This document shows, in pieces, positions 16,333-25,080 of a stretch of DNA of 64,000 bases (positions within the stretch are counted from its first letter, which is position 1; each line of letters opens with the position of its first letter). The notes below the pieces were generated by a model. That model was not told where the DNA came from, ran no database searches, and saw only the letters and a list, made by a program, of their open reading frames with translations. Origin of the DNA: Caldatribacterium sp964426875 (GTDB lineage: Bacteria > Atribacterota > Atribacteria > Atribacterales > Caldatribacteriaceae); the NCBI GenBank assembly GCA_964426875.1, contig CAYRSB010000001.1:186001-250000 (forward strand). Reading direction: 5' to 3'. The position numbers and the translations under genes are program-made.

Positions 16333-17472
16333 ATGGCGGAAGTACAACTTGAAAACGTTGTGAAAGTGTACGGGAGGAAGATGGCGGTAAGGGGAGTGAG
16401 TTTTACCTGCCGAGAGGGAGAGTTCTTTTCCATTCTTGGTCCTACTGGGGCGGGAAAAACCACCATTTTGAAGATGATTGCAGGCATAGAGAGCGTGACC
16501 TCGGGAAAAATCTATTTTAATGGCAGAGTGGTCAATGACCTTCCACCTCAAGAACGTAATGTCTCTATGGCTTTTGAGGCTTACAATCTCTATCCTCACA
16601 TGACGGTGTACGACAACATTGCCTTTCCTCTGCGGGCTCCCCGCTGGAGATTGAGGCTTACCCCAGTTGAAGAGAAGAGGAGAGTAGAGGAGATCGCTTC
16701 TTTCCTTGGAATCGAGAAGCTCCTCGATCGTCTTCCGCAGAACTTAAGTGGTGGTCAGAAGCAGAGAGTTTCTCTTGCCCGTGCTCTTGTGCGTGGAGCT
16801 GAAGTATACCTTCTTGATGAGCCCATTGCTCACTTGGATGCTAAGCTCAAATTCTCCACACAGACACTTCTTAAAGAGTTTGCTCAGAAGTATGGAAGTA
16901 CTATTATCTACGTGACTCACGACTTTAGAGAGGCCCTGGCCCTTTCTGATCGCATGGTTGTTTTGCGTAGGGGTCTTGTAGAACAGGAAGGAACTCCAGA
17001 GGAAATTTATTACTCTCCGAAGACTGACTTTGTGGGAAGGTTGGTTGGGGATCCCCCTATGAATCTCATCGATGGAGAAGTGACCTTTCAAAACGAGGAG
17101 GTTCTTTTCCAGAAGGGGGAAGATTTTACCCTTCGCTTTAAAGGAGAAATTGCCGAGAGAGCTAAGGAAATAGCCCAAGAAAGCGATGGAAAGCATGTGA
17201 TTCGCTTGGGTATTCGCCCGGAGCACATTCGTCTTGGGGTAGAGCGTCTCTCGGGGAATTCTTTTGCTCTCCCTATCTATGCTGTTATTCATGAGAGTGA
17301 GAGTAGTGTGGTGACCTTTAGACTCAGGGATAGTACTTTCCTTTACGTACGTACAGTAGGATTCTGTAGGTACGGGAAAGCAGAGAAAGTCTGGTTGGAT
17401 TTTGACCCAGACCGAATTTTCTTCTATCGAAAGACGGTGGAGGTTGCCAGAGAAGGGAGTTCCGAAAAATGA
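16333..17472 (+). CDS. ABC transporter ATPase 1 (MalK/UgpC family)
   Basis: 379-residue ATPase with an N-terminal nucleotide-binding domain and a C-terminal TOBE-type regulatory domain (LGIRPEHIRLG near residue 300). Walker A is GPTGAGKT (36-43), the signature is the canonical LSGGQKQR, Walker B is VYLLDEP and the H-loop is YVTHD. The Q-loop position carries Glu (FEAYNLYPH, residue 82) instead of the usual Gln. ATG 16333 is the natural family start; longer in-frame extension runs through the upstream membrane gene and is rejected. It should pair with ATPase 2, whose start overlaps its stop. Confidence 0.9.
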   Translation: MAEVQLENVVKVYGRKMAVRGVSFTCREGEFFSILGPTGAGKTTILKMIAGIESVTSGKIYFNGRVVNDLPPQERNVSMAFEAYNLYPHMTVYDNIAFPLRAPRWRLRLTPVEEKRRVEEIASFLGIEKLLDRLPQNLSGGQKQRVSLARALVRGAEVYLLDEPIAHLDAKLKFSTQTLLKEFAQKYGSTIIYVTHDFREALALSDRMVVLRRGLVEQEGTPEEIYYSPKTDFVGRLVGDPPMNLIDGEVTFQNEEVLFQKGEDFTLRFKGEIAERAKEIAQESDGKHVIRLGIRPEHIRLGVERLSGNSFALPIYAVIHESESSVVTFRLRDSTFLYVRTVGFCRYGKAEKVWLDFDPDRIFFYRKTVEVAREGSSEK

Positions 17473-18563
17473 GTAGAGTTGACGTTCGGAACGTGTGGAA
17501 AATTTATCCTCGAGGGAATGTCGTGGCAGTGCAGGACCTCACGTTTACTTGTCAAGATAAGGAGTTCTTGGCTATCCTTGGTCCTTCAGGTGGTGGAAAG
17601 AGTTCAACCCTTCGAATGCTTGCTGGTCTTGAGGAGATCACAAAGGGTGAAATTCTCTTTGATGATAAGGTTGTGAACCACCTGGGGCCGGCAGAGCGAA
17701 ACGTAGCTTTGGCCTTTGAATCGTATGCCTTGTACTACCGGCTCAGTGTATACGAGAATATCGCTTTTCCTCTGCGAGCAAGGGGCATGAGGGGGGGTGA
17801 GGTGGCCAAAAGGGTCGAGTTCATTGCTGAGCTTTTGGAGCTTACCCCTTATTTGAAGAAGCATCCTGGTTCCCTGGCTGGAGGGATACAACAGCGGGTG
17901 TCCTTGGCCAGAGCCCTGGTGCGCAAGCCTAACGTGACGCTCCTTGATGAGCCCCTCTCCCATATGGACCAGCGGGTGCGACATGAAATTCGTGCCCGCA
18001 TCCGTCATCTTCATGACGAGCTTGGCTTAACCACGATTTATGTTACACATGATCAGGCAGAAGCAATATCTCTTTGTGACCGCCTCCTCATTATCAATGA
18101 GGGCAGGCTCCAGCAGATTGGTACGGTGGAAGAGGTGTGGAACCGCCCGGCCAATAAATTCGTAGCCTATTTCATCGGTGAGCCTACCATGAACTTCGTT
18201 CCGGGAACCGTTGAAGACGAGAGCTCAGTCTTTATCCCCACCCCTGAAGGGAAGAGAATCTTTGCCTTAGAGGGAAAGCTTAATTCCAGATACGTAGGTA
18301 TGGAGGTGACTCTCGGGATTCGTCCGCAACATGTTGGGGTTTTCCGAGAGGAGAAAAGTGACAATACCATCGTTGGAACGGTAAAGATTATAGAGTTTCA
18401 GGGAGACAAAACGGTTTTGACAGTGAGACTTGAGGACGAGGTAGGAACAGAGGCAAAAGCTGTTGTTCCTGCCCAGGAAAAGCACCATGAGGGAGAGATG
18501 GTATGGTTCTATTTTGCACCGAGCTTTATCCGGGTTTTTGAAGGAGATACTCTCATCCTTTAG
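17469..18563 (+). CDS. ABC transporter ATPase 2 with degenerate signature motif
   Basis: 364-residue MalK-family ATPase, different in sequence from ATPase 1. Walker A is GPSGGGKS (39-46), Walker B VTLLDEP and H-loop YVTHDQAEA. The ABC signature reads LAGGIQQR (136-143) instead of LSGGQ, losing the key Ser, and the Q-loop has Glu (FESYALYY, residue 84). In a heterodimer the signature of this subunit completes the ATP site on ATPase 1, so one of the two sites may be weak. The C-terminal TOBE-like domain contains LGIRPQHVGVF. The start overlaps ATPase 1 (ATGA). Confidence 0.9.
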   Translation: MSRVDVRNVWKIYPRGNVVAVQDLTFTCQDKEFLAILGPSGGGKSSTLRMLAGLEEITKGEILFDDKVVNHLGPAERNVALAFESYALYYRLSVYENIAFPLRARGMRGGEVAKRVEFIAELLELTPYLKKHPGSLAGGIQQRVSLARALVRKPNVTLLDEPLSHMDQRVRHEIRARIRHLHDELGLTTIYVTHDQAEAISLCDRLLIINEGRLQQIGTVEEVWNRPANKFVAYFIGEPTMNFVPGTVEDESSVFIPTPEGKRIFALEGKLNSRYVGMEVTLGIRPQHVGVFREEKSDNTIVGTVKIIEFQGDKTVLTVRLEDEVGTEAKAVVPAQEKHHEGEMVWFYFAPSFIRVFEGDTLIL

Positions 18564-18598
18564 GGAGAAACCGCATACTTTTGGAGGTGAAAGGTACC

Positions 18599-18976
18599 AT
18601 GGCTTTCCTTGTCAACGTCAACGAGGTCATACCCGATACCTGTGAACGATCATTCCGATACTTTGCCAAGGAGAAAAAGGGGGAAACCTTGAGAGACACT
18701 TATTGGCTTATCGACCCAGCCACCTCCCCTTCCAAGGTGCTTAAATTGGGGTATACCATTGTCTATCCTGACGGTAAAACCACGGGCCACGCTCATCCCG
18801 ACGAAGAAGAAGTGTATTTTGTTCTCAGTGGGCGGGGGGAGATGGTCATTGGAGAGGAACGTTTTTCCATAAGGGAAGGAGACGCATTTTATGTGGAGCC
18901 TGGAAAGTATCACGTAACCTACAATACAGGGATTTTACCTCTTACTATTCTCTGGGTTACAGGAAAAGTCGAATAG
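18599..18976 (+). CDS. Cupin-domain protein
   Basis: 125-residue single cupin. The first metal motif is GHAHPDEEEVYFVLSG (two His, one Glu) and the second is EPGKYHVTYN with its His, so the metal site is complete. Such small cupins in sugar operons are often isomerases, mutarotases or sensors. ATG 18599 follows GGAGGTGA at 18583-18590; the TTG at 18581 is inside that ribosome site region and is rejected. It lies between the transporter ATPases and an aldehyde dehydrogenase. Confidence 0.82.
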   Translation: MAFLVNVNEVIPDTCERSFRYFAKEKKGETLRDTYWLIDPATSPSKVLKLGYTIVYPDGKTTGHAHPDEEEVYFVLSGRGEMVIGEERFSIREGDAFYVEPGKYHVTYNTGILPLTILWVTGKVE

Positions 18977-19009
18977 GTTAGGGGCGAAAGGTGAGGAGGA
19001 GATGGCGTA

Positions 19010-20461
19010 ATGCAGATTCAAGGAATGATCATCGGTGGAGAGATTGTTCATCAGAGTGATGACGGAAAATACATCGATGTCATTAATCCTGCAACGGAGG
19101 AGGTCTTTGGAAGAGTTCCTGCTGCTTCGGAAAAACAGGTAGATGAAGCAGTTCAGGCGGCCTGGAGAGCTTTTGAGAGATGGTCGGAGCTCAGTCCCTT
19201 TGAACGAGCTCGTTTCCTTTACAGGGCTGCTTCTTTGGTTGAGGAAAGAGCAGAGGAAATCGGTCGAATTCTTACTGCTGAGGAGGGAAAACCACTCAAA
19301 GAGGCAGTGAGCGAGGTCAAAGGGTCGGCTGAGGTTTTGCGCTACTTTGCTGAAGCAGGAAAGAGGGTTTTTGGGGATATCATTCCTCTTGACAGGGCTC
19401 ACCTTCAGAGCGTTGTCATTCGCCAACCCCTTGGTGTTGTGGCAGCTATAACACCCTGGAATTACCCAGTTCAGCTCTTGTCCTGGAAAGTGGCAGCGGC
19501 TTTAGCTGCAGGATGTACGGTGGTTGCCAAACCCCCTTCGGAAACCCCCCTTTCTCCTTTGAAGTTTCTGGAATGTTTCCTTGATGCTGGTTTTCCAGAA
19601 GGGGTGGTTAACGGAGTAACGGGTGCAGGATCGGTGGTAGGGAGAAGCCTCATTCTCCACCCTCTTGTCCGGAAGGTGAGCTTTACTGGTTCCACTGAAG
19701 CAGGGAAGAAAGTCATGGAGTACTGTGCCTCTTCGGTGAAGAGGGTAACTCTTGAGCTTGGAGGACAATCTCCCCTGATTGTCTGTGCTGATGCCGATCT
19801 TGACAGGGCGGTCAAAGGTGGGGTACGCCGGTCCTTTAGGAACATGGGCCAGGTGTGCAATTCCATCAATCGCATCTACGTGGAAAAGTCTATCTATGGG
19901 GAATTTGTGGAGAGGTTTGTGGCTGAGACAAAGAAGTTGCGAATTGGTGATGGTTTGAAAAACCCAGATGTCGATCTTGGGCCGATGGTGAGTCTTGAGG
20001 CCCTTGAAAAGGTCAAAGAGCACATTCAGGATGCCCTCCAAAAAGGAGGAAAGGTCCTTTGGGGTGGGAAGAAGCCGGAAGGTGAGGAATACAAAAAGGG
20101 GTACTTCTTTGAACCGACGGTGGTAGTGGATGTGAACCACGATATGCTCCTTATGAGAGAAGAGACCTTTGGACCGGCAGTAGGTATCATGCCTTTTGAA
20201 GATCTTGAGCAGGCCATTTCCTGGTCGAATTCTACCCGTTACGGTCTTGCAGCCTACGTTTACACCTCGAGTCTTGACAAGGCTCGAAAGATATGCCTTG
20301 GCCTTGAGTGTGGCAATATCGGACTTAATAACGTCGATGTAGCCACAATCTATGCTCCTTACACTGGGTGGAAAGAGAGCGGTTTTGGTACAGATCTTGG
20401 TCCTGAGGGTATTCAGTCTTACCTTGAGGTAAAACATATTAAAGTGGAATTTTCGGAATAG
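19010..20461 (+). CDS. NAD(P)+-dependent aldehyde dehydrogenase
   Basis: 483-residue enzyme oxidising an aldehyde to its acid. Motifs in order: TPWNYPV and GCTVVAKP for cofactor binding, FTGSTEAGK Rossmann loop, TLELGGQSP with the general-base Glu near residue 247, and GQVCNS with the catalytic Cys near 281. EETFGPAVGIMPF is near the C-terminus. The family includes succinate-semialdehyde, lactaldehyde and glycolaldehyde dehydrogenases; the substrate cannot be fixed from sequence. In this operon an aldehyde released by the downstream DapA-family aldolase is a reasonable candidate. Confidence 0.9.
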   Translation: MQIQGMIIGGEIVHQSDDGKYIDVINPATEEVFGRVPAASEKQVDEAVQAAWRAFERWSELSPFERARFLYRAASLVEERAEEIGRILTAEEGKPLKEAVSEVKGSAEVLRYFAEAGKRVFGDIIPLDRAHLQSVVIRQPLGVVAAITPWNYPVQLLSWKVAAALAAGCTVVAKPPSETPLSPLKFLECFLDAGFPEGVVNGVTGAGSVVGRSLILHPLVRKVSFTGSTEAGKKVMEYCASSVKRVTLELGGQSPLIVCADADLDRAVKGGVRRSFRNMGQVCNSINRIYVEKSIYGEFVERFVAETKKLRIGDGLKNPDVDLGPMVSLEALEKVKEHIQDALQKGGKVLWGGKKPEGEEYKKGYFFEPTVVVDVNHDMLLMREETFGPAVGIMPFEDLEQAISWSNSTRYGLAAYVYTSSLDKARKICLGLECGNIGLNNVDVATIYAPYTGWKESGFGTDLGPEGIQSYLEVKHIKVEFSE

Positions 20462-20477
20462 GAAGGAGGTCAAGGCA

Positions 20478-22025
20478 TTGGGTTCTTCAAGAAAGCCTTG
20501 TGTTGTAGGCATAGACATTGGAACCTCAAGTTGTAAGACCCTGGCAGTAGACGAAGGGGGAAAGGTGCTTTCAAGGTTCACTCGGGAGTATCCTGTGTAT
20601 ACTCCTCTTCCCGGTTGGTCAGAACAGGATCCCCTTGATTGGTGGGAAGCAGCCAAAACTACGCTTTCCGAGGTATCCTCAGATCTTGCCACTAAGGGTT
20701 ACTCCATCGAGGGAATAGGTTTGACCGGGCAGATGCACGGTCTTGTGCTTCTTGATGGAGAGGGAAATGTGCTGCGTCCCTGTATCATGTGGAATGATCA
20801 GAGAAGTGCCCCGTACTGTGAAAAGATTCATGAAATGGTAGGAGGAGAAGCAGAGTTCTTGCGCATCACGAACAACCCCATGCTTCCCGGGTACACTGGA
20901 GGCAAGATTCTCTGGGTTCGGGAAGAAGAGCCAGAGATTTTTCGAAAGGCAAAGAAGTTCCTTTGTCCCAAGGATTACATCAGGCTGAAACTTACAGGGA
21001 ATTACGTCACTGATGTTACCGATGCTTCGGGGACAGGCCTCTTTTCGGTCCGAGAGAGGAAATGGGCAAGAGAGCTCATCGGGCATTTAGGAATTTCTTT
21101 TGAACTTTTCCCAGGAGTTTGTGAATCTCCAGAAGTGACTGGAGTAGTTCAAAAAGGAGTAGCTGAAGAGGTGGGTATAAAATCGGGAATCCCGGTTGTT
21201 GGGGGAGGGGGAGATGCAGTCGTCCAGACAGTGGGAGTTGGTGCCATAAGTCCGGATGTCATAAGCATTACCCTTGGAACGGCGGGGATAGTTGCCGTTT
21301 CTCTTGATGATTTCTGTGAGAATCCGGGGAGTACGTTGCAATTTTTCTGCAATGCTATGCCTGGTAAATGGATTGTTTACGGAACGACTCTTGCAGCCGG
21401 AGGGTCGCTGAGCTGGTTCAGAAATACCTTTGGGGGACTTGAGCGGGAGCTGGCCCGATGGATGAACCAGTCTGTCTACGATATCTTGAGCAGGGAGGCT
21501 GAGCTCGCTCCCCCCCTGGGACGAGGTATCCTCTTTCTTCCCTATCTCATTGGTGAGCGATGTCCCTATAGTGACCCTTATGCCCGAGGGGCTCTCATCG
21601 GTTTTGGTTTACACCATTCTCGCAACGATGTGGTACGGAGTGTCTTTGAGGGGATCGTTTTTAGCCTGAGGGATGTGTATGCCTCTATGGAAGCCTTAGG
21701 CATCACGGCTTCCCAGGTTCGGCTTACCGGGGGAGGAGCAAAAAGCAAGCTTTTTCAAAGGATCCATGCAGACATTTTCAATTCTGAGGTTTTGACCGTC
21801 ACCTATGGTGAGGAGGGGGGAAGCTATGGGGCTGCGCTTCTCGCCGGGGTGGGGGTGGGTCTTTGGTCTTCTGTAGAGGAGGCAACGAGTAAACTCCAGA
21901 TTCAGGACAGAATTGTTCCTGAGAAAGAGAAAGCCATGCTGTATGCAGAATTCTTTAAGGTGTACCAGAGTCTCTATGGTGTGCTTCAGGAGACCTTCAA
22001 AAAAATCAGCGGCTTCCAAAAGTGA
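20478..22025 (+). CDS. FGGY-family carbohydrate kinase (xylulokinase-like)
   Basis: 515-residue sugar kinase of the actin/hexokinase ATPase fold. GIDIGTSSCKTL is the N-terminal phosphate loop, GLTGQMHGLVLLD and MWNDQRS match xylulokinase-type substrate contacts, and LTGGGAKSKLF is the C-terminal adenosine loop. The TTG start has GGAGG eight bases before it. Xylulokinase is the closest subgroup by motif, but FGGY enzymes vary widely in substrate. It would trap the imported or converted ketose or polyol in the cytosol. Confidence 0.88.
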   Translation: MGSSRKPCVVGIDIGTSSCKTLAVDEGGKVLSRFTREYPVYTPLPGWSEQDPLDWWEAAKTTLSEVSSDLATKGYSIEGIGLTGQMHGLVLLDGEGNVLRPCIMWNDQRSAPYCEKIHEMVGGEAEFLRITNNPMLPGYTGGKILWVREEEPEIFRKAKKFLCPKDYIRLKLTGNYVTDVTDASGTGLFSVRERKWARELIGHLGISFELFPGVCESPEVTGVVQKGVAEEVGIKSGIPVVGGGGDAVVQTVGVGAISPDVISITLGTAGIVAVSLDDFCENPGSTLQFFCNAMPGKWIVYGTTLAAGGSLSWFRNTFGGLERELARWMNQSVYDILSREAELAPPLGRGILFLPYLIGERCPYSDPYARGALIGFGLHHSRNDVVRSVFEGIVFSLRDVYASMEALGITASQVRLTGGGAKSKLFQRIHADIFNSEVLTVTYGEEGGSYGAALLAGVGVGLWSSVEEATSKLQIQDRIVPEKEKAMLYAEFFKVYQSLYGVLQETFKKISGFQK

Positions 22026-22034
22026 GGTGTTCCT

Positions 22035-22973
22035 ATGTCCAAATGGAATGTCCTTCTCCCCCAGCCCATAGCTGAGAAGGCTCTGGACCTTCTGAGAAAC
22101 AGAAAGGAATTTTCTGTTATTGTCCTCACCCCTCAGGAAAAGGAGAGGGTAGAAGAGTTCCTCTCCCAAGCTCATGCCCTTATTGTTCGGAGTAGCTTCA
22201 GGGTGAACCGAGAAATTCTTGACCGTGCTCCAAAGCTTCAGGTCATCTGTCGGGCCGGAGTGGGGTTAGATAATATCGATGTAGAGTATGCTCGAAAAAG
22301 AGGAGTCCAGGTCTTCAACGTTCCTGGGGGGAACGCCCCTTCCGTTGCCGAGCATACCATAGCCCTCCTTCTCGCTCTGGCCAAAAACCTCTTTTTCTAC
22401 GATCGAAGAACACGAGAAGGGGACTGGAGTGCTCGTTATTCTTATAAGGCAAAAGAGGTAAGGGGGAAAGTTCTTGGTCTTGTGGGATTTGGAACCATTG
22501 GCCGGGAGGTGGCGCGTTTGGCTCTGGGTCTCGGGATGAGGGTTCTCTTTTACGACCCTTTCGTCGAAGGGGGAACGCTTCCTCAAGCCGAGAAAAAGGC
22601 CAGCCTTTTTGAGCTCCTTCCCCAAAGTGACTTTGTAAGTCTTCATGTGCCTCTCACTGAAGGTACCCGTCACCTCATCAGTGAGAAAGAGCTTCGTCTT
22701 ATGAGGAGAGAAGCCTTTCTCATTAACGTCTCTCGAGGAGCAGTAGTAGATGAGAAGGCTCTTTTTAGGGCTTTGCAAGAAGGGTGGATAGCTGGGGCCG
22801 CTCTGGATGTGTTCTGTCATGAGCCTCCCTCCAAAGATGACCCCCTCTTTTCTTTGGAAAATGTTATTGTGACTCCTCATGTAGCTGGTTTGACTAAAGA
22901 GAGTGTGGAACAAGTGGCCCTTCAGGCGGTAGAGAAGGTCATCGAGTTTTTCAATGAGAGGCGGGGTGAATGA
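22035..22973 (+). CDS. D-2-hydroxyacid dehydrogenase (SerA/hydroxypyruvate reductase family)
   Basis: 312-residue NAD(H)-dependent enzyme. GLVGFGTIGREVA is the Rossmann loop followed by an acidic YDPF, which favours NAD. The catalytic Arg is in NVSRGAVVDE, and the acid pair Glu/His in CHEPPSKDD and TPHVAG. There is no C-terminal ACT domain, so it is shorter than full-length SerA. The family includes phosphoglycerate, glyoxylate and hydroxypyruvate reductases. Next to a pyruvate-type aldolase and aldehyde dehydrogenase, reduction of a small oxoacid is plausible. Confidence 0.88.
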   Translation: MSKWNVLLPQPIAEKALDLLRNRKEFSVIVLTPQEKERVEEFLSQAHALIVRSSFRVNREILDRAPKLQVICRAGVGLDNIDVEYARKRGVQVFNVPGGNAPSVAEHTIALLLALAKNLFFYDRRTREGDWSARYSYKAKEVRGKVLGLVGFGTIGREVARLALGLGMRVLFYDPFVEGGTLPQAEKKASLFELLPQSDFVSLHVPLTEGTRHLISEKELRLMRREAFLINVSRGAVVDEKALFRALQEGWIAGAALDVFCHEPPSKDDPLFSLENVIVTPHVAGLTKESVEQVALQAVEKVIEFFNERRGE

Positions 22974-22974
22974 T

Positions 22975-23901
22975 ATGGAAAAAGAAGCTACAAGAGAACG
23001 TCTTACTGGGGTCTTTGCCCCCATTGTGACGCCCTTCAAGGAGGATGGGACCATCGACTTTGATGCCTTGAGACGGAACATTGAGAAACTTTCCCAGACG
23101 AGGCTTCGGGGATATTTTGCTCTGGGAACTAATGGAGAATTTCGAAGCCTTACCTATCAGGAAAAGCTCAGGGTGATTGAAACGGTTCTTGGGGTCAAAG
23201 GGGATAAAGTGGTCATTGGGGGAGCAAGCTGCGAATCTACCTTCGAGTCCATTCAGTTAGCCCGGGACCTCGCTTCTTTAGGTGTGGATTTTGTGAGTCT
23301 TATGCCCCCTTCCTTTTTTGCCAAGAGGATGACTGACGATGTCCTTTATCGGTACTTTGCCGACGTGGCTGAAGCGGTGAATAAACCCGTTCTTCTCTAT
23401 AACAACCCAGGGGTAGCGAACAACCTCTGCCTCTCTCCTTCTCTCGTGGGCAGGGTGAGCGAGCACCCCAATATTTTCGGACTCAAAGATACCTCGAGAG
23501 GTAACTATGATTCTTACATTGCTGCCTCTTTAGGAAAGAAATTCTGGATTTTGGCTGGTTCGGCCGATTTTGTCTTTCCTGCTCTCCTCGTGGGGGCAGT
23601 AGGAGGAGTTCTCTCCCTGGCTAATGTCTTCCCCAATCTCTGTTGTGAGCTTGTAGAGCTGGGACTTGAGAGAGACCTTGAGCGGGGCCTTCTTCTTCAT
23701 CGCTTTGTGGCCAAACTCAACGGTCTCATTTCTGGGAAACATGGGGTGAGTGGAGTCAAAGCTGCCATGGACCTGTTTGGTTTTGAGGGGGGACTTCCTC
23801 GCAAGCCCCTTGAGGCCTTGGGGGAAAAGGAACGGAAGAATATGGAAAGGGAGGTTCATGAACTCTTCTCTCGTGCCCCAGAAGGTGTCGTGCAGGGATA
23901 A
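22975..23901 (+). CDS. DapA/NAL-family aldolase (dihydrodipicolinate synthase superfamily)
   Basis: 308-residue TIM barrel class I aldolase. APIVTPFKEDG is the family N-terminus, LGTNGEF corresponds to the GTTGE loop, LLYNNPGV holds the conserved Tyr, and GLKDTSRG carries the Schiff-base Lys. Members make dihydrodipicolinate or cleave 2-keto-3-deoxy sugar acids, sialic acid or hydroxyproline-derived acids to pyruvate plus an aldehyde. The operon context favours a catabolic sugar-acid aldolase rather than lysine synthesis. ATG 22975 is preferred; the earlier in-frame start would overlap the previous gene by 20 bases. Confidence 0.85.
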   Translation: MEKEATRERLTGVFAPIVTPFKEDGTIDFDALRRNIEKLSQTRLRGYFALGTNGEFRSLTYQEKLRVIETVLGVKGDKVVIGGASCESTFESIQLARDLASLGVDFVSLMPPSFFAKRMTDDVLYRYFADVAEAVNKPVLLYNNPGVANNLCLSPSLVGRVSEHPNIFGLKDTSRGNYDSYIAASLGKKFWILAGSADFVFPALLVGAVGGVLSLANVFPNLCCELVELGLERDLERGLLLHRFVAKLNGLISGKHGVSGVKAAMDLFGFEGGLPRKPLEALGEKERKNMEREVHELFSRAPEGVVQG

Positions 23902-23916
23902 AAGGAGCGATTCTCT

Positions 23917-24909
23917 TTGTCACCGAGAGTAGTAAAAGAGGAAGATTTTGAGCGCCTGGCGAAGGTTGCCGAGCTGTATTATCTTGAGGACCTCAACCAG
24001 CGGAGGATTGCCGAGATTTTGGGTGTTTCTCCCCAGAAGGTATACCGAATGCTCAAACGAGCGAGGGAATTGGGAATTGTAGAGATTCGGGTTCGGCGAA
24101 GCAGCGAAATCGATACTGAGCTTTCCCGATCCCTTACTGAATGTTTTAACCTTCACAATGCCCTGGTGGTTCGCACTTACGGCGGGACACCAGAGGGAGT
24201 TATAAAAGCAGTAGCTCAATCAGCTGCTTCTTTCCTGAGGGACCATCTTTTCTCTTATACCAGTGTGGGGGTTGCTTATGGGAGGACACTTCACGAGGTC
24301 CTCGAATATCTTCCCCGGCTTAACCTTCATGGAGTACGGGTAGTACAAATGATGGGAGGATACGGAGGAAGGCGCTGGAAGACGGTAGCCATAGAGCTGG
24401 TGAAAGAATTTGCCAATCGTTTGGGGGGAGAACCGGTATATCTTTTTGCTCCCGCCTTTGCCAAGAGTCCTGAAACAAGGGACGCATTCCTGAGTGAAAA
24501 AGAAGTTCAGGAGGTACTCAGGATAGCGCAAGAAGTGGACGTGGCGCTTGTAGGCATTGGGGGAATGAGGCGGGAGACAAGCCTTCTTATTGAAACTGGC
24601 AACTTTGAAGCGGAAGAAATTGAAGAGCTTGTGAAAAGAGGTGCAGTAGGAGCCATCTGTGGAACGTTCTTCAACATAGAGGGGAAAGTCGTTCAGAGCG
24701 ACCTTGATGGGAAGAGGATAGCCGTAGATGTGCGACGTGTTCGAGACCGAGGTTCCCAAGTCGTTGGGATAGCAGGAGGCATGGAAAAGAAAGAGGCTAT
24801 TCTCGGTGCGCTCAGGGGTGGGTGGCTGACGGATCTTGTCACTGATGCCCAGGTTGGGAAATGGCTTTTGGAGGTTGCCCGAAGGGATAGAGCCTCAAAG
24901 CGTGGATGA
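23917..24909 (+). CDS. SorC/DeoR-type sugar-binding transcriptional regulator
   Basis: 330-residue regulator. Residues 10-55 form a helix-turn-helix (LNQRRIAEILGVSPQKVYRM), followed by a SorC-type effector domain with VGVAYGRTLHEVL, QMMGGYG and a late GIAGGMEKKEAILGALRGG. Family members bind phosphorylated sugars, often the product of the local kinase. The TTG start has AAAAGGAGCG before it. It is the last gene of the transport/catabolic operon, so it probably controls that operon, perhaps through the inverted repeat at 12642-12717. Confidence 0.88.
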   Translation: MSPRVVKEEDFERLAKVAELYYLEDLNQRRIAEILGVSPQKVYRMLKRARELGIVEIRVRRSSEIDTELSRSLTECFNLHNALVVRTYGGTPEGVIKAVAQSAASFLRDHLFSYTSVGVAYGRTLHEVLEYLPRLNLHGVRVVQMMGGYGGRRWKTVAIELVKEFANRLGGEPVYLFAPAFAKSPETRDAFLSEKEVQEVLRIAQEVDVALVGIGGMRRETSLLIETGNFEAEEIEELVKRGAVGAICGTFFNIEGKVVQSDLDGKRIAVDVRRVRDRGSQVVGIAGGMEKKEAILGALRGGWLTDLVTDAQVGKWLLEVARRDRASKRG

Positions 24910-25016
24910 TTTTCGTCGTCCTGGCTACGTTGGCTGTCTCCCGAATGGTTGTATGGACTGAGAGGGTAATAGTACCGGTATCTTAACTTCGGAAGAAGAT
25001 TCCTTCTTAATCCTTC

Positions 25017-25045
25017 TTGATTTTTCGCCCCCTGTGTTCTATCTT
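25017..25045 (+). promoter_or_regulatory. Candidate promoter of the HAD-cimA operon
   Basis: TTGATT at 25017-25022 and TATCTT at 25040-25045 with 17-base spacing, about 35 bases upstream of the TTG start at 25081. A weak AAGAAG/CTTCTT hairpin just upstream could end the previous operon but is too weak to call as a terminator. Confidence 0.5.
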
Positions 25046-25080
25046 TCATAAAAGTCCTGCGTCAGTGGGGGGCGGTATGT

